The notes beneath the pieces were generated by a model that made no database searches, was not told the DNA's origin, and saw only the letters and a program-made list of their open reading frames with translations. The position numbers and the translations under genes are program-made. DNA of 64,000 bases, taken from positions 29,271-93,270 of the forward strand of contig NZ_JBJHBQ010000010.1 of assembly GCF_050485565.1 (NCBI RefSeq), written 5' to 3'. Positions within the stretch are counted from its first letter, which is position 1; the number at the start of each line of letters is the position of its first letter. This document shows positions 8,938 through 16,927 of the stretch, piece after piece. Source of the DNA: Glycocaulis sp050485565. GTDB lineage: Bacteria; Pseudomonadota; Alphaproteobacteria; Caulobacterales; Maricaulaceae.

Positions 8938-9426
8938 ATGCGAACGAAGCGATCATTTTGGCAGAAATGCGACAAATTTGCCGCACTCGCTCTGATTGCA
9001 CTTGCTGCGTGCGAGAGCCGTTCAGATGAGGGCGATGGACGTGATTTTGGCCCGTCCCGGCTGCTGGAAGAGGATATTCGCACGCCGGACAACCGGGCCG
9101 GAGCAGAACTGGCAACACTCACCGGCCGGCCCCTGAGCCCGACGCAGGAGCGCCTGGCCGGTGGATGGCGGCTTCAGGGGAGCGATATCTGCTCCGTCGA
9201 GTTTCATTCCGGCGGCGGCCTGACTGTCGCGGATGACTGCCCGGCCGCCCTGAGCGGAGCGGTGTTGTGGGCAGTTCACGAGGACAGGCCATACCAGATC
9301 CAGCTCCTCGACCAGCAGCGGGCAGCGGTCTGGCGCGGGGGGCTGATGGCTGAGGATGAACTTTCCGGCCGTCTTGCTGTTGGCACGCGCATCGACTTTG
9401 TCAGGGCAAGGCCCGCAGAGCACTAG
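8938..9426 (+). CDS. Inh-like lipoprotein beside the autotransporter
   Basis: 162 residues from ATG 8938 (a GTG one codon upstream is an alternative). A lipobox LALIALAAC gives lipidated Cys25. The C-terminal ~90 residues fit the AprI/Inh inhibitor pattern: LAGGWRLQGSDICSVEF with Cys85, Cys101 in VADDC, Trp111, then IQLLDQQRAAVWRG. It is divergent from the autotransporter serine protease and probably anchored on the periplasmic side of a membrane. A role in restraining the protease during export is an inference; known Inh proteins target metalloproteases, which makes this context unusual. Confidence 0.6.
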   Translation: MRTKRSFWQKCDKFAALALIALAACESRSDEGDGRDFGPSRLLEEDIRTPDNRAGAELATLTGRPLSPTQERLAGGWRLQGSDICSVEFHSGGGLTVADDCPAALSGAVLWAVHEDRPYQIQLLDQQRAAVWRGGLMAEDELSGRLAVGTRIDFVRARPAEH

Positions 9427-9525
9427 AGCAGCCCTGTCTCGACATGTCCTGGGGACGGCGTTATGCCTCGGCCGGAACTGCGTCAGCACTCGGCGCACTC
9501 CGTTCGAATCCCTGGGAGACCCTCC

Positions 9526-11025
9526 ATGACGCGCGAAATCCCGCATTTCATCAAAGGCCGGCACGAAGCTGGCGCCTCTGACCGCTTCGGCGATGTGTTC
9601 GATCCGAGCGCTGGCGAGGTGCAGGCGCGCGTGCCGCTGGCAACGAAAGCCGAGCTGGCGGCCGCTGTGGAGATCGCACGGGACGCGCAGATCGGCTGGG
9701 CGGCAACCAATCCGCAGCGCCGCGCCCGCGTCATGTTCCGCTTCAAGGCTCTGGTTGAAGAGAATATGGACGATCTCGCTCGCCTGCTGGCGTCCGAGCA
9801 CGGTAAGGTGGTCGCTGACGCCAAGGGCGACATCCAGCGCGGGCTGGAAGTGGTCGAATTTGCCTGCGGCGTGCCTCACCTCCTCAAGGGTGAGTACACC
9901 GAAGGGGCCGGCCCCGGCATTGATGTCTATTCCATGCGCCAGCCTCTGGGCGTGGTCGCAGGGATCACCCCGTTCAACTTCCCGGCCATGATCCCGATGT
10001 GGATGTTTGGCGTCGCCATCGCGTGCGGCAATGCCTTCATCCTCAAACCCTCCGAGCGCGACCCGTCCGTGCCGCTGCGCCTTGCCGAGCTGATGCAAGA
10101 AGCCGGTCTGCCCGATGGCGTGCTGAACGTCGTCCATGGCGACAAGGAAGTCGTCGATGCGCTTCTGGAGCACCCCGACGTCAAGGCCGTCAGCTTCGTC
10201 GGCTCGTCCGACATCGCCCAGTACGTCTATGTGAAGGGCGCGGAAAACGGCAAGCGCGTGCAGGCCATGGGCGGCGCGAAAAACCATGGCATCGTCATGC
10301 CCGACGCGGACATGGATCAGGTCGTCAAGGACCTCGTTGGCTCCGCCTTCGGCTCGGCTGGCGAGCGCTGCATGGCGCTGCCTGTGGCTGTTCCGGTGGG
10401 CGAGGACACCGCCAACAAGCTGATCGAGGCGCTGATCCCGGAAATCGAGAAACTCACCCCCGGCCACTCGCTGGACCCGGACGCCATTTATGGTCCGGTC
10501 GTGACTGCCGCCCACAAGGCTCGCATCGAAAGCTATATCGAGATGGGCGTGAAAGAGGGCGCAGAGCTTCTGATCGATGGGCGCGGCTTCGAGTTGCAGG
10601 GCCATGAGAAGGGCTTCTTTGTCGGCCCCTCGCTCTTCGACCGCGTGCGCCCGGACATGCGCTCCTATCAGGAGGAAATCTTCGGCCCGGTCCTGCAGAT
10701 CGTGCGCGCAAAAGACCTGGAAGAAGCCGCACGCCTGCCCAGCGAACACCAGTACGGTAATGGCGTTGCCATCTTCACCCGTAATGGCCTGGCTGCGCGC
10801 GAGTTTGCCGCCAAGGTGAATGTCGGCATGGTCGGCATCAATGTGCCGATCCCGGTGCCGGTTGCCTACCACACCTTCGGGGGCTGGAAGCGCTCGGCCT
10901 TCGGCGATTCCAACCAGCACGGCATGGAAGGGGTGCGCTTCTTCACCAAGATCAAGACCGTCACCCAGCGCTGGCCCACCGGCGAGGTTACTGACCAGTC
11001 CTTCATCATCCCCACCATGGGGTAG
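9526..11025 (+). CDS. mmsA: CoA-acylating methylmalonate-semialdehyde dehydrogenase
   Basis: 499 residues when started at ATG 9526, which has GGGAGA seven bases upstream and gives the usual family length; longer in-frame starts look spurious. Aldehyde dehydrogenase fold with ITPFNFP, LKPSERDPSVP and the active-site GSAGERCMALP (Cys282). The ERCMA context and length separate MmsA from ordinary ALDHs. It converts methylmalonate semialdehyde or malonate semialdehyde to propionyl-CoA or acetyl-CoA in valine and inositol breakdown. Monocistronic here. Confidence 0.93.
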   Translation: MTREIPHFIKGRHEAGASDRFGDVFDPSAGEVQARVPLATKAELAAAVEIARDAQIGWAATNPQRRARVMFRFKALVEENMDDLARLLASEHGKVVADAKGDIQRGLEVVEFACGVPHLLKGEYTEGAGPGIDVYSMRQPLGVVAGITPFNFPAMIPMWMFGVAIACGNAFILKPSERDPSVPLRLAELMQEAGLPDGVLNVVHGDKEVVDALLEHPDVKAVSFVGSSDIAQYVYVKGAENGKRVQAMGGAKNHGIVMPDADMDQVVKDLVGSAFGSAGERCMALPVAVPVGEDTANKLIEALIPEIEKLTPGHSLDPDAIYGPVVTAAHKARIESYIEMGVKEGAELLIDGRGFELQGHEKGFFVGPSLFDRVRPDMRSYQEEIFGPVLQIVRAKDLEEAARLPSEHQYGNGVAIFTRNGLAAREFAAKVNVGMVGINVPIPVPVAYHTFGGWKRSAFGDSNQHGMEGVRFFTKIKTVTQRWPTGEVTDQSFIIPTMG

Positions 11026-11060
11026 GGTGACCGCGTCAGAACCGTGCTATCACTGCGCAT

Positions 11061-11378
11061 ATGGACACAGTGCTCGCCATACCCACGCTGAACGATGCCC
11101 GCGCCCGCCTGATGGCGGGGCGGGACAGCTTGCGTGCACTTGGCGTTACCGCGATCACCCTCTTCGGCTCGATAGCTAGCGGCAAGGCCCACGCCGCCAG
11201 CGATGTGGATGTCGTCATCGAGACGGCGGAGGAGAGCTTTGGCTATGACGCGCTCATTGCGGTGGCCGAGCGTCTGGAAGACATCTTCCTGCGCGATGTG
11301 GACGTGATCCACATACGCTCCCTCTCGCCGGAACTCAAGCAAGAGGTGGCGATGACAGGTGTGAGGGTCGTGTTGTGA
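11061..11378 (+). CDS. mntA: MntA-type nucleotidyltransferase antitoxin
   Basis: 105 residues. The minimal nucleotidyltransferase motif is complete: Gly36-Ser37, ten residues, then Asp48-Val-Asp50. In studied HepT/MntA (type VII) systems MntA neutralises HepT by adding AMP to a tyrosine near the HEPN motif. The stop overlaps the start of the next gene by four bases (GTGA), so the pair is translationally coupled. A GCTATCAC -10-like element ends 7 bp before the start codon, implying a very short leader. Confidence 0.85.
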   Translation: MDTVLAIPTLNDARARLMAGRDSLRALGVTAITLFGSIASGKAHAASDVDVVIETAEESFGYDALIAVAERLEDIFLRDVDVIHIRSLSPELKQEVAMTGVRVVL

Positions 11379-11716
11379 GGGCCCAGATACGCAAACGCCT
11401 GTCAGACGCGCTCACCGAAGCGCGCTTTGCGCATGAGCTTGTCGCTGAGCGGGACGCTGACGTGATTGCGAATGACCCTGTCGCCCGCCGCGCACTTGAA
11501 CGCGCCTGTGAGATTGTCGGTGAAGCCCTTCGCGCAGCCATTGAAAGCGAGCCGGGTATAGTGGTGGACTACCCGGACATCCCGTGGAAGAAGGCCATTG
11601 GGCTGCGCACCCGTCTCGCCAATGCCTATGACAGGGTCGATATCGCTTTCCTCATCGATGCCGCCAGAAACGCGTTTCCGGACCTGATCGCGAAGCTGGA
11701 GAAGGCGCTCAGCTAA
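11375..11716 (+). CDS. hepT: HepT-like HEPN protein with altered motif
   Basis: 113 residues, GTG start overlapping mntA. It has the DUF86/HepT layout: an N-terminal helix pair and a W-KKAIGLRTRLANAY segment. The HEPN RNase motif RX4HXY reads Arg78-TRLA-Asn83-Ala-Tyr85, so the catalytic His is Asn (codon AAT). The tyrosine that MntA adenylylates is kept. The RNase may therefore be inactive, or the pair may have another role. Its stop shares four bases (CTAA) with the stop of the convergent antitoxin-like gene. Confidence 0.8.
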   Translation: MRAQIRKRLSDALTEARFAHELVAERDADVIANDPVARRALERACEIVGEALRAAIESEPGIVVDYPDIPWKKAIGLRTRLANAYDRVDIAFLIDAARNAFPDLIAKLEKALS

Positions 11717-12000
11717 CCCTGCTCCGCTTTCTCCGGCGCAGTATCGGCCTTTTCCGCGAGCCATGCCTTGATCAGGGACTGGTAGGGCATGTCGCGCTTG
11801 TTGGCGGCGATCTTGATACGCTCAAGAAGCGCGACCGGCAGGCGCAGGGAGATGGAGGCCGAGCTTGGCTTGAGCGCGGGCATACGCACGCGTTCGGCCT
11901 TGCTCCAGTCCACATGGTCAGCGGAGTCGTTTGCCTCCCACCAGACGCGTTCTTCGGCTTCGCTCGCAAAGACCGGCGGCTTTTTATCCTTCGCGCTCAT
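11713..12000 (-). CDS. Orphan CopG/BrnA-type antitoxin
   Basis: 95 residues from ATG 12000, chosen because AGGAGAGGG is then well spaced; an ATG two codons upstream abuts the Shine-Dalgarno. It has an N-terminal VFASEAEERVWWEAND segment and a C-terminal ribbon-helix-helix candidate SISLRLPVALLERIKI...YQSLIKAWL, as in the CopG antitoxin family (PF12441-like). Such proteins normally pair with a BrnT-like toxin, but none lies on either side. It is convergent with hepT, which may be coincidence. Confidence 0.72.
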   Translation of the reverse strand: MSAKDKKPPVFASEAEERVWWEANDSADHVDWSKAERVRMPALKPSSASISLRLPVALLERIKIAANKRDMPYQSLIKAWLAEKADTAPEKAEQG

Positions 12001-12061
12001 ACACATCCCTCTCCTTGCGGCTCATGTCTCTTGCCGACAGTAGATTACTCCACAATCGCAC

Positions 12062-12091
12062 AAAAAACCCCGCCGGAGCACTCCGGCGGGG
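12062..12091 (-). terminator. Terminator of the oligopeptidase gene
   Basis: 11-bp perfect inverted repeat (12068-12078 / 12081-12091, CCCCGCCGGAG and complement). Read on the minus strand it is followed by six T. It sits 31 bp downstream of the prolyl oligopeptidase stop. Confidence 0.9.
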
Positions 12092-12122
12092 CTTTCAATT
12101 TCAGGCGCAGGCTTGAAAGCGC

Positions 12123-14354
12123 CTATTCCTCACCATCCATCAGATTCTGCATCAGGAAAGTGTATTCCAGCGCCAGCCGGTTGGCTGTTTCGCGCAGGTT
12201 TGCCGCCGCCGAGTGGCCGCCCTCCATGTTCTCGTAATAGAGCATGTCGAGGCCGAGCGCGTCGGTCAGATAGGCAAGCTTCCTCGCATGGGCGGGATGC
12301 ACCCGGTCATCCTTGGTCGAGGTCAGAAGAAAGAGCGGCGGGTACTCCCGGTCCGGGTCCACATTGTGCAGCGGGGAGATGGAGCGCAGGAAGGCCCGCT
12401 CGTCCGGGTTTTCGTCCGGGAAGCCGTATTCGGCCTGCCAGCTGGCCCCCGCCAGCATGGTGTGGAAGCGCATCATGTCCAGCAGCGGCACCTGGCTGAT
12501 GACCGCGCCAAAGAGATCCGGACGCTGGGTGTACATGACACCCGTCAGCAGCCCGCCATTGGAGCCGCCTACCACGCCCAGCTGGCCCGGTGTGGTGATA
12601 CCGTCGGCAATCAGTGCCTCCGAGACCGCAATCAGATCGTCATAGATGCGCTGGCGATTGGTGGTCAGGCCCGCCTGGTGCCAGGCCGGGCCGAACTCGC
12701 CCCCGCCACGGATATTGGCCAGCACATAGGTGCCGCCATTTTCCAGCCAGAGCCGGCCCATCGTACCCGAATAGGACGGGTTCAGGCTGACCTGGAAGCC
12801 GCCATAGGCGTAGAGCAGGGTTGGCCCGGGCTGCGCGCCTGAGCGCTCAGGGTTGTGGATGATGAAATAGGGAATGCGTGTGCCGTCGCGGCTCACCGCT
12901 TCGCGCTGCTCCACTTCCAGCCCGGTGGTATCAAACCAGGCCGGCATGGACTTGGCGGGCGAAAGCGAAGTGGCATCCGCGCTGACCCGGTAGAGCGTGT
13001 TCGGCGTCAGATAACCCTGCGCCGAGACGAAGGCGAGATCGGACTGGTCATCGGCCGTGGTGATGGAGACCGAGGTGTTCTCCGGCGTCTCCACCTGGCG
13101 GCGCTGCCAGCCATTTTCATCACGGGCAAAGACCCACAATCCCCCGACGACATTCTCGTCGATCACGGCCAGCAAATGGTTCGCCGTAGCGGCAAACCCG
13201 CCGACCGACTGGCGCTCGCCGGGTACGAACACCGTCTCGATGGCGGGCAGTTCGCCGGTTGCGGCCAGCTGCGACATGGAGAGCGAAAGCACCGCGCCCT
13301 GGGGGTAGGTTTCGCCGCCTTCCACGGGCGTCCAGTCTTCCTCGATGGAGAAGACCAGCTGGTCGCCAAACAGGGCTTGCGGGCTGACCCGGCGCGGCAG
13401 GGTGAGGCGGATCGGCTCGCCTTGCGCATTGTCCGGCAGCAGCCAGTACACGCTCTCAAAGAAGGTCTCGGCCTGCGTGGCCAGAAGATAGAACGTGCCG
13501 TCGGCCTGCTGGAAGCGGGCCGGCCACACGCCGACATCACTGGCGGCACCGGTGAAGACCACTTGCGCCTCTTCTATCGGCGTGCCCCGCGTCCAGCGCT
13601 TGACCACGAACGGATAGCCGGAGGTCGTGGTTTCAGCCGGATCGAGCGCGGTGGCGATCAGCAGCGTGTCTTCATCGATCCAGGCGGTCGTGCCCTTGGT
13701 CGGCGGAACAACAAAGCCATCCTCGACAAAGCTGCGGCTCTCCATATCCCATTCGCGGATATGGGCCGCATCCGACCCGCCATCGGAAAGCGTCAGCATG
13801 CAATGGCGATAATCCGGTGCCAGGCAGGACGAGCCACGCCACACCCAGTTGCGCCCTTCTTCGTCGGCCAGCGCATCGAGATCGAGCACGACATCCCATT
13901 CAGGGTTCGCCGTCTCATAGCTTTCCAGCGTGGTGCGCCGCCACAGACCGTGCGTGTTCTGTGCGTCCTGCCAGAAATTCCACAGCTCGCCGCCGCGCAC
14001 CGTCACAAACGGGATGCGGTCTGTGCTTTCGAGCACTTCCAGCGCCCGGTCATAGTGCTGCTGATAGCGCGGATCGGCCTGCAGATGGCCCAGCGAGCGC
14101 TCGTTCTGCGCCCGGGCAAAGGCAAGGGCTTCCTCGCCCTCCACCTCTTCCAGCCACAGCAATTCTTCCGAGCCGGACTGGATGGCCGCGTTCAGCGCGC
14201 GCGCTTCGGCGTCCACGCCCGCCCGCTCCTCGCTCTGGCTGTGGGATGAGGCTGCCGTTTCGTTCACAGTGACATCTCCGTTTCCGGCAGGATCACAGGC
14301 GGCCAGCAATAGCGCCGGGCCTGCAACCATCAGGGCCGCTTTATGCATCGTCAT
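12123..14354 (-). CDS. Prolyl oligopeptidase-family lipoprotein (S9A)
   Basis: 743 residues from the ATG at 14354, which precedes a lipobox signal (LLLAAC) and has AAGGGGG upstream; earlier in-frame ATGs lack an RBS. The N-terminal part is a beta-propeller-like region. The C-terminal alpha/beta-hydrolase shows the nucleophile GGSNGG, the Asp in TKDDRVHPAH and the His in EGGHSAA. It should cleave short proline-containing peptides in the periplasm or outer membrane, supporting peptide feeding. Monocistronic with its own terminator. Confidence 0.92.
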   Translation of the reverse strand: MTMHKAALMVAGPALLLAACDPAGNGDVTVNETAASSHSQSEERAGVDAEARALNAAIQSGSEELLWLEEVEGEEALAFARAQNERSLGHLQADPRYQQHYDRALEVLESTDRIPFVTVRGGELWNFWQDAQNTHGLWRRTTLESYETANPEWDVVLDLDALADEEGRNWVWRGSSCLAPDYRHCMLTLSDGGSDAAHIREWDMESRSFVEDGFVVPPTKGTTAWIDEDTLLIATALDPAETTTSGYPFVVKRWTRGTPIEEAQVVFTGAASDVGVWPARFQQADGTFYLLATQAETFFESVYWLLPDNAQGEPIRLTLPRRVSPQALFGDQLVFSIEEDWTPVEGGETYPQGAVLSLSMSQLAATGELPAIETVFVPGERQSVGGFAATANHLLAVIDENVVGGLWVFARDENGWQRRQVETPENTSVSITTADDQSDLAFVSAQGYLTPNTLYRVSADATSLSPAKSMPAWFDTTGLEVEQREAVSRDGTRIPYFIIHNPERSGAQPGPTLLYAYGGFQVSLNPSYSGTMGRLWLENGGTYVLANIRGGGEFGPAWHQAGLTTNRQRIYDDLIAVSEALIADGITTPGQLGVVGGSNGGLLTGVMYTQRPDLFGAVISQVPLLDMMRFHTMLAGASWQAEYGFPDENPDERAFLRSISPLHNVDPDREYPPLFLLTSTKDDRVHPAHARKLAYLTDALGLDMLYYENMEGGHSAAANLRETANRLALEYTFLMQNLMDGEE

Positions 14355-14504
14355 GGATATGAAATCCCCCTTGGAAAAACTGGCGCGCATTGAACGCTGA
14401 CCACGCAGGCACGTCAAAGCCCGCTACATTACAAACCTGAAATCTCTGATCCCTGTTGCCGCCCCGCTTGCGGAGCAGCCCAAGGAGGCGTATCGGCTAA
14501 ACCC

Positions 14505-15329
14505 ATGAAAGCCTATGCCATGAACGGGGCGGGAAACGCCTTCATCGTCATTGACGCGCGCGAGCACGGCGGGCCTCTGGCCCTGTCGCCTGCACGCGTC
14601 GCGGCGCTGCATGAGCGCCACCCGTTCGACCAGATCATGGGGCTGGAAAGCCATGGCGTCGCCGATGCGCATTTGCGCGTCTGGAACGCCGATGGCGGCG
14701 AGGTCGGCGCATGCGGGAACGGCACACGCGCCGCCGCCTGGCTGATGTTTCAGGATGATAACCGCTCACGCCGGACGCTTGCGGCACAGGGCGGCGCGCT
14801 TGGCGCGCGCCGTCTGGACACTGGCTTGGTGGAGGTTGATCTCGGCCAGCCCGGCCTTGGCTGGCGCGATATTCCGCTGGCGCGCGAGATGGACACGATG
14901 AAGCTTGATTTCGGCATTGATCTTCCCGGCGGTGGACGCCTTGAAGGACCGGGCGCAGTGTCCATGGGCAATCCCCATGCGGTGTTCTTCGTCGAGGACG
15001 TGGCCGCCTTGCCTTTGGCCGAAATCGGGCCGCGCATCGAGCATGACCCGCTTTTCCCCGAGCGGGTGAATGCCGGCTTTGCGCAAGTGATCGACCGCCA
15101 GACGATCCGGCTGAGGGTCTGGGAGCGCGGTGCGGGCCTGACGCTTGCCTGCGGTACCGGTGCCTGCGCCGCACTGGTAGCCGCCCACCGGCGCGGCCTG
15201 ACAGAGCGCGAGGCGGTGATTATCGCCGATGGCGGCGAGCTGCCCGTGCGCTGGGACGCAGACGGCCATGTGCACCTGTCCGGCCCGGTGGAGATGGAAG
15301 GCGAGCTGGATATTGAAGGGCTGGTCTAG
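14505..15329 (+). CDS. dapF: Diaminopimelate epimerase
   Basis: 274 residues. Both catalytic cysteines are present: Cys70 in GACGNGTRAAAW and Cys216 in ACGTGACAAL. It converts LL- to meso-diaminopimelate for lysine and peptidoglycan. The first motif reads GAGNAFIVID instead of the common GxGNDF, a mild deviation. Here it is alone and convergent with a GntR regulator with which it shares CTAG stops. An AAGGAGG lies 17 bases before the start, somewhat far. Confidence 0.93.
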   Translation: MKAYAMNGAGNAFIVIDAREHGGPLALSPARVAALHERHPFDQIMGLESHGVADAHLRVWNADGGEVGACGNGTRAAAWLMFQDDNRSRRTLAAQGGALGARRLDTGLVEVDLGQPGLGWRDIPLAREMDTMKLDFGIDLPGGGRLEGPGAVSMGNPHAVFFVEDVAALPLAEIGPRIEHDPLFPERVNAGFAQVIDRQTIRLRVWERGAGLTLACGTGACAALVAAHRRGLTEREAVIIADGGELPVRWDADGHVHLSGPVEMEGELDIEGLV

Positions 15330-16123
15330 CCCTCTGTTTCCCGCAGCAGGCTCATCTCGTAGACAAAGCGATTGCCCGGATGGACCGTGTCGGAGAACGC
15401 GATCACGCGTCCGCTCTTGTCATAATAGCGCCGCCGCGTGCGCAGGGCTGCGGCACCCGCCTCACAATCAAGCCTTGCCGCTTCAGCTTCGGTCGTCACG
15501 CCAGCCAGAATGGCCTGATCGACCCGGGCGGTCGCCACGCCGCGCGTAGTGGCAATCCATTCAATGATAAGCCCGTTCATCTCCACCAGCTTTTCCACCG
15601 GCGGGGCCAGATCGGCGCGGATATAGATATCGGTCAGTGCCAGTGGCGGCTCGCCGGGCACGGCGCGCAAGCCGGAAACGCGCATATATTCCCCGCCCGG
15701 CGCGATACCGAATGTGCGCGCCAGCTGGGATTCCAGCGAGATCATCGCCGTGGCATCAGGCGTCAGGCGCGCATCGCGCGCATACTGCATCAGATCGTCC
15801 ACATTGCCGAGGCGCTGGGAAAAGGCAGCCTTGCTTTCGGTGGCGATGACCAGCGTTCCCGCCCCGCGGCGGCGTACGATCAGCCCGGCCTCGGCCAGAA
15901 GGCGCAGCGCCTCACGCGCGGTATGGCGCGAGACCTTGTAGCTCTCGCACAGCGCATGCTCGGTCGGCAGCAGCTTGCCGACCGGCGGATCACCCGCCGC
16001 GATACGTTTTTTCAGCGTTTCAGCAAGCCACACATAGCGCGGTGCGGCGCTGTCCTCGCCCCTGTCCTGTCCGGTTTGGGTCAAACAGGCTCTCCTGACG
16101 GCGTTCCGTTTCCGCCCGCTCAT
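15326..16123 (-). CDS. GntR/HutC-family transcriptional regulator
   Basis: 265 residues from the ATG at 16123. The N-terminal winged helix (residues ~27-95, ALCESYKVSRHTAREALRLL) is typical of GntR, and the C-terminal ~150 residues form a UTRA ligand domain with RTRRRYYDKSGRVIAFSDT. HutC-subfamily members sense small metabolites such as histidine derivatives, fatty acids or amino sugars. No catabolic operon is adjacent, so the ligand is unknown. The start is uncertain because no strong RBS precedes it. Confidence 0.85.
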   Translation of the reverse strand: MSGRKRNAVRRACLTQTGQDRGEDSAAPRYVWLAETLKKRIAAGDPPVGKLLPTEHALCESYKVSRHTAREALRLLAEAGLIVRRRGAGTLVIATESKAAFSQRLGNVDDLMQYARDARLTPDATAMISLESQLARTFGIAPGGEYMRVSGLRAVPGEPPLALTDIYIRADLAPPVEKLVEMNGLIIEWIATTRGVATARVDQAILAGVTTEAEAARLDCEAGAAALRTRRRYYDKSGRVIAFSDTVHPGNRFVYEMSLLRETEG

Positions 16124-16207
16124 ACCATAGACTGGCGCGATTTCGTCAGCCTTTGTCAGGACAAATAAGGCGCAGTGTCCTTGCAACGGGCGTAGTGTCA
16201 GGCTGGA

Positions 16208-16918
16208 ATGGCCCGGACAAGCTGGAGACCTGCCATGATCGCGCTGTTGCTGGCCGCCCTTGCCTTTACAGAGCCGGAAACCGCGCCCGAAGCGCAGGCT
16301 GAGCCGATCTATGGCAGCGCCGCCTATCGGGCCAGCTTTCTCACCGGACGCTTTTCCAATACGCAGCAATACGAGGCGTGGCAGCGCGACGCGCAGCCGG
16401 ATGCCCCCGCATACGAGCTAGACCTGTACTACGCCACGCATGCGCGCGTGGAGGCTCCCGAACTTGGCGAGCACGTGATCTATGTGGAATGGCGCTCTGG
16501 CGCCGCTGACGGCCCCGTCAGCCGCCAGCGGCTCTGGGTGTTTCGCGAGGGCGAGGAAGGGTGGTCCCTAGGGTTTGACATTCTTGAGTTTCGCGACCCT
16601 GAAACTTTTGCGGGCAGGGCGGATGAAGAAGGCGCATTTGCATCCCTTACCGCAGAGGATCTGATCGGCTACCCCGAGGCATGTGTGGTGGCAACCCAGT
16701 CGCCAGCCCATGCGGGCTATTACTTCACAATAGAGAGCGATGATTGCATCGTGACTGCCGAATCCGGGGAGGAAGTCCGTATGGGTGCCAGCCTGCGCGG
16801 CGATCACCACTTCTTCACCTATCGCGAATGGGCCAATACGCTGGAACACCAACCTGCATACCGCTTCCCTGATGCACCCTACCCCTATAGCTTCCGCCTT
16901 CTGCCCGACGAGGACTGA
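16208..16918 (+). CDS. Exported CpcT/CpeT-like protein
   Basis: 236 residues. A signal peptide runs to about residue 31 (ends PEAQA). The mature part follows the CpcT/CpeT (DUF1001) pattern: LTGRFSNTQQYEAWQRD, an RQRLWVF strand, SLGFDILEFRDPETFAG, then a Cys-containing segment with ESDDC. In cyanobacteria these proteins attach bilins to phycobiliproteins. No bilin or phycobilisome genes occur here and this copy is exported, so chromophore-lyase activity should not be assumed; a calycin-like ligand-binding barrel is the safer reading. It ends 9 bp before folP. Confidence 0.7.
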   Translation: MARTSWRPAMIALLLAALAFTEPETAPEAQAEPIYGSAAYRASFLTGRFSNTQQYEAWQRDAQPDAPAYELDLYYATHARVEAPELGEHVIYVEWRSGAADGPVSRQRLWVFREGEEGWSLGFDILEFRDPETFAGRADEEGAFASLTAEDLIGYPEACVVATQSPAHAGYYFTIESDDCIVTAESGEEVRMGASLRGDHHFFTYREWANTLEHQPAYRFPDAPYPYSFRLLPDED

Positions 16919-16927
16919 CCCCTCCCC

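Noticed and set aside
9022..10920. 632-residue open frame opposite mmsA
   Set aside because: Exact antisense of a well-supported aldehyde dehydrogenase; long because of GC-biased codon use, with no recognisable domain.
12855..14249. 464-residue open frame opposite the oligopeptidase
   Set aside because: Antisense shadow with no motif or RBS, same cause as above.
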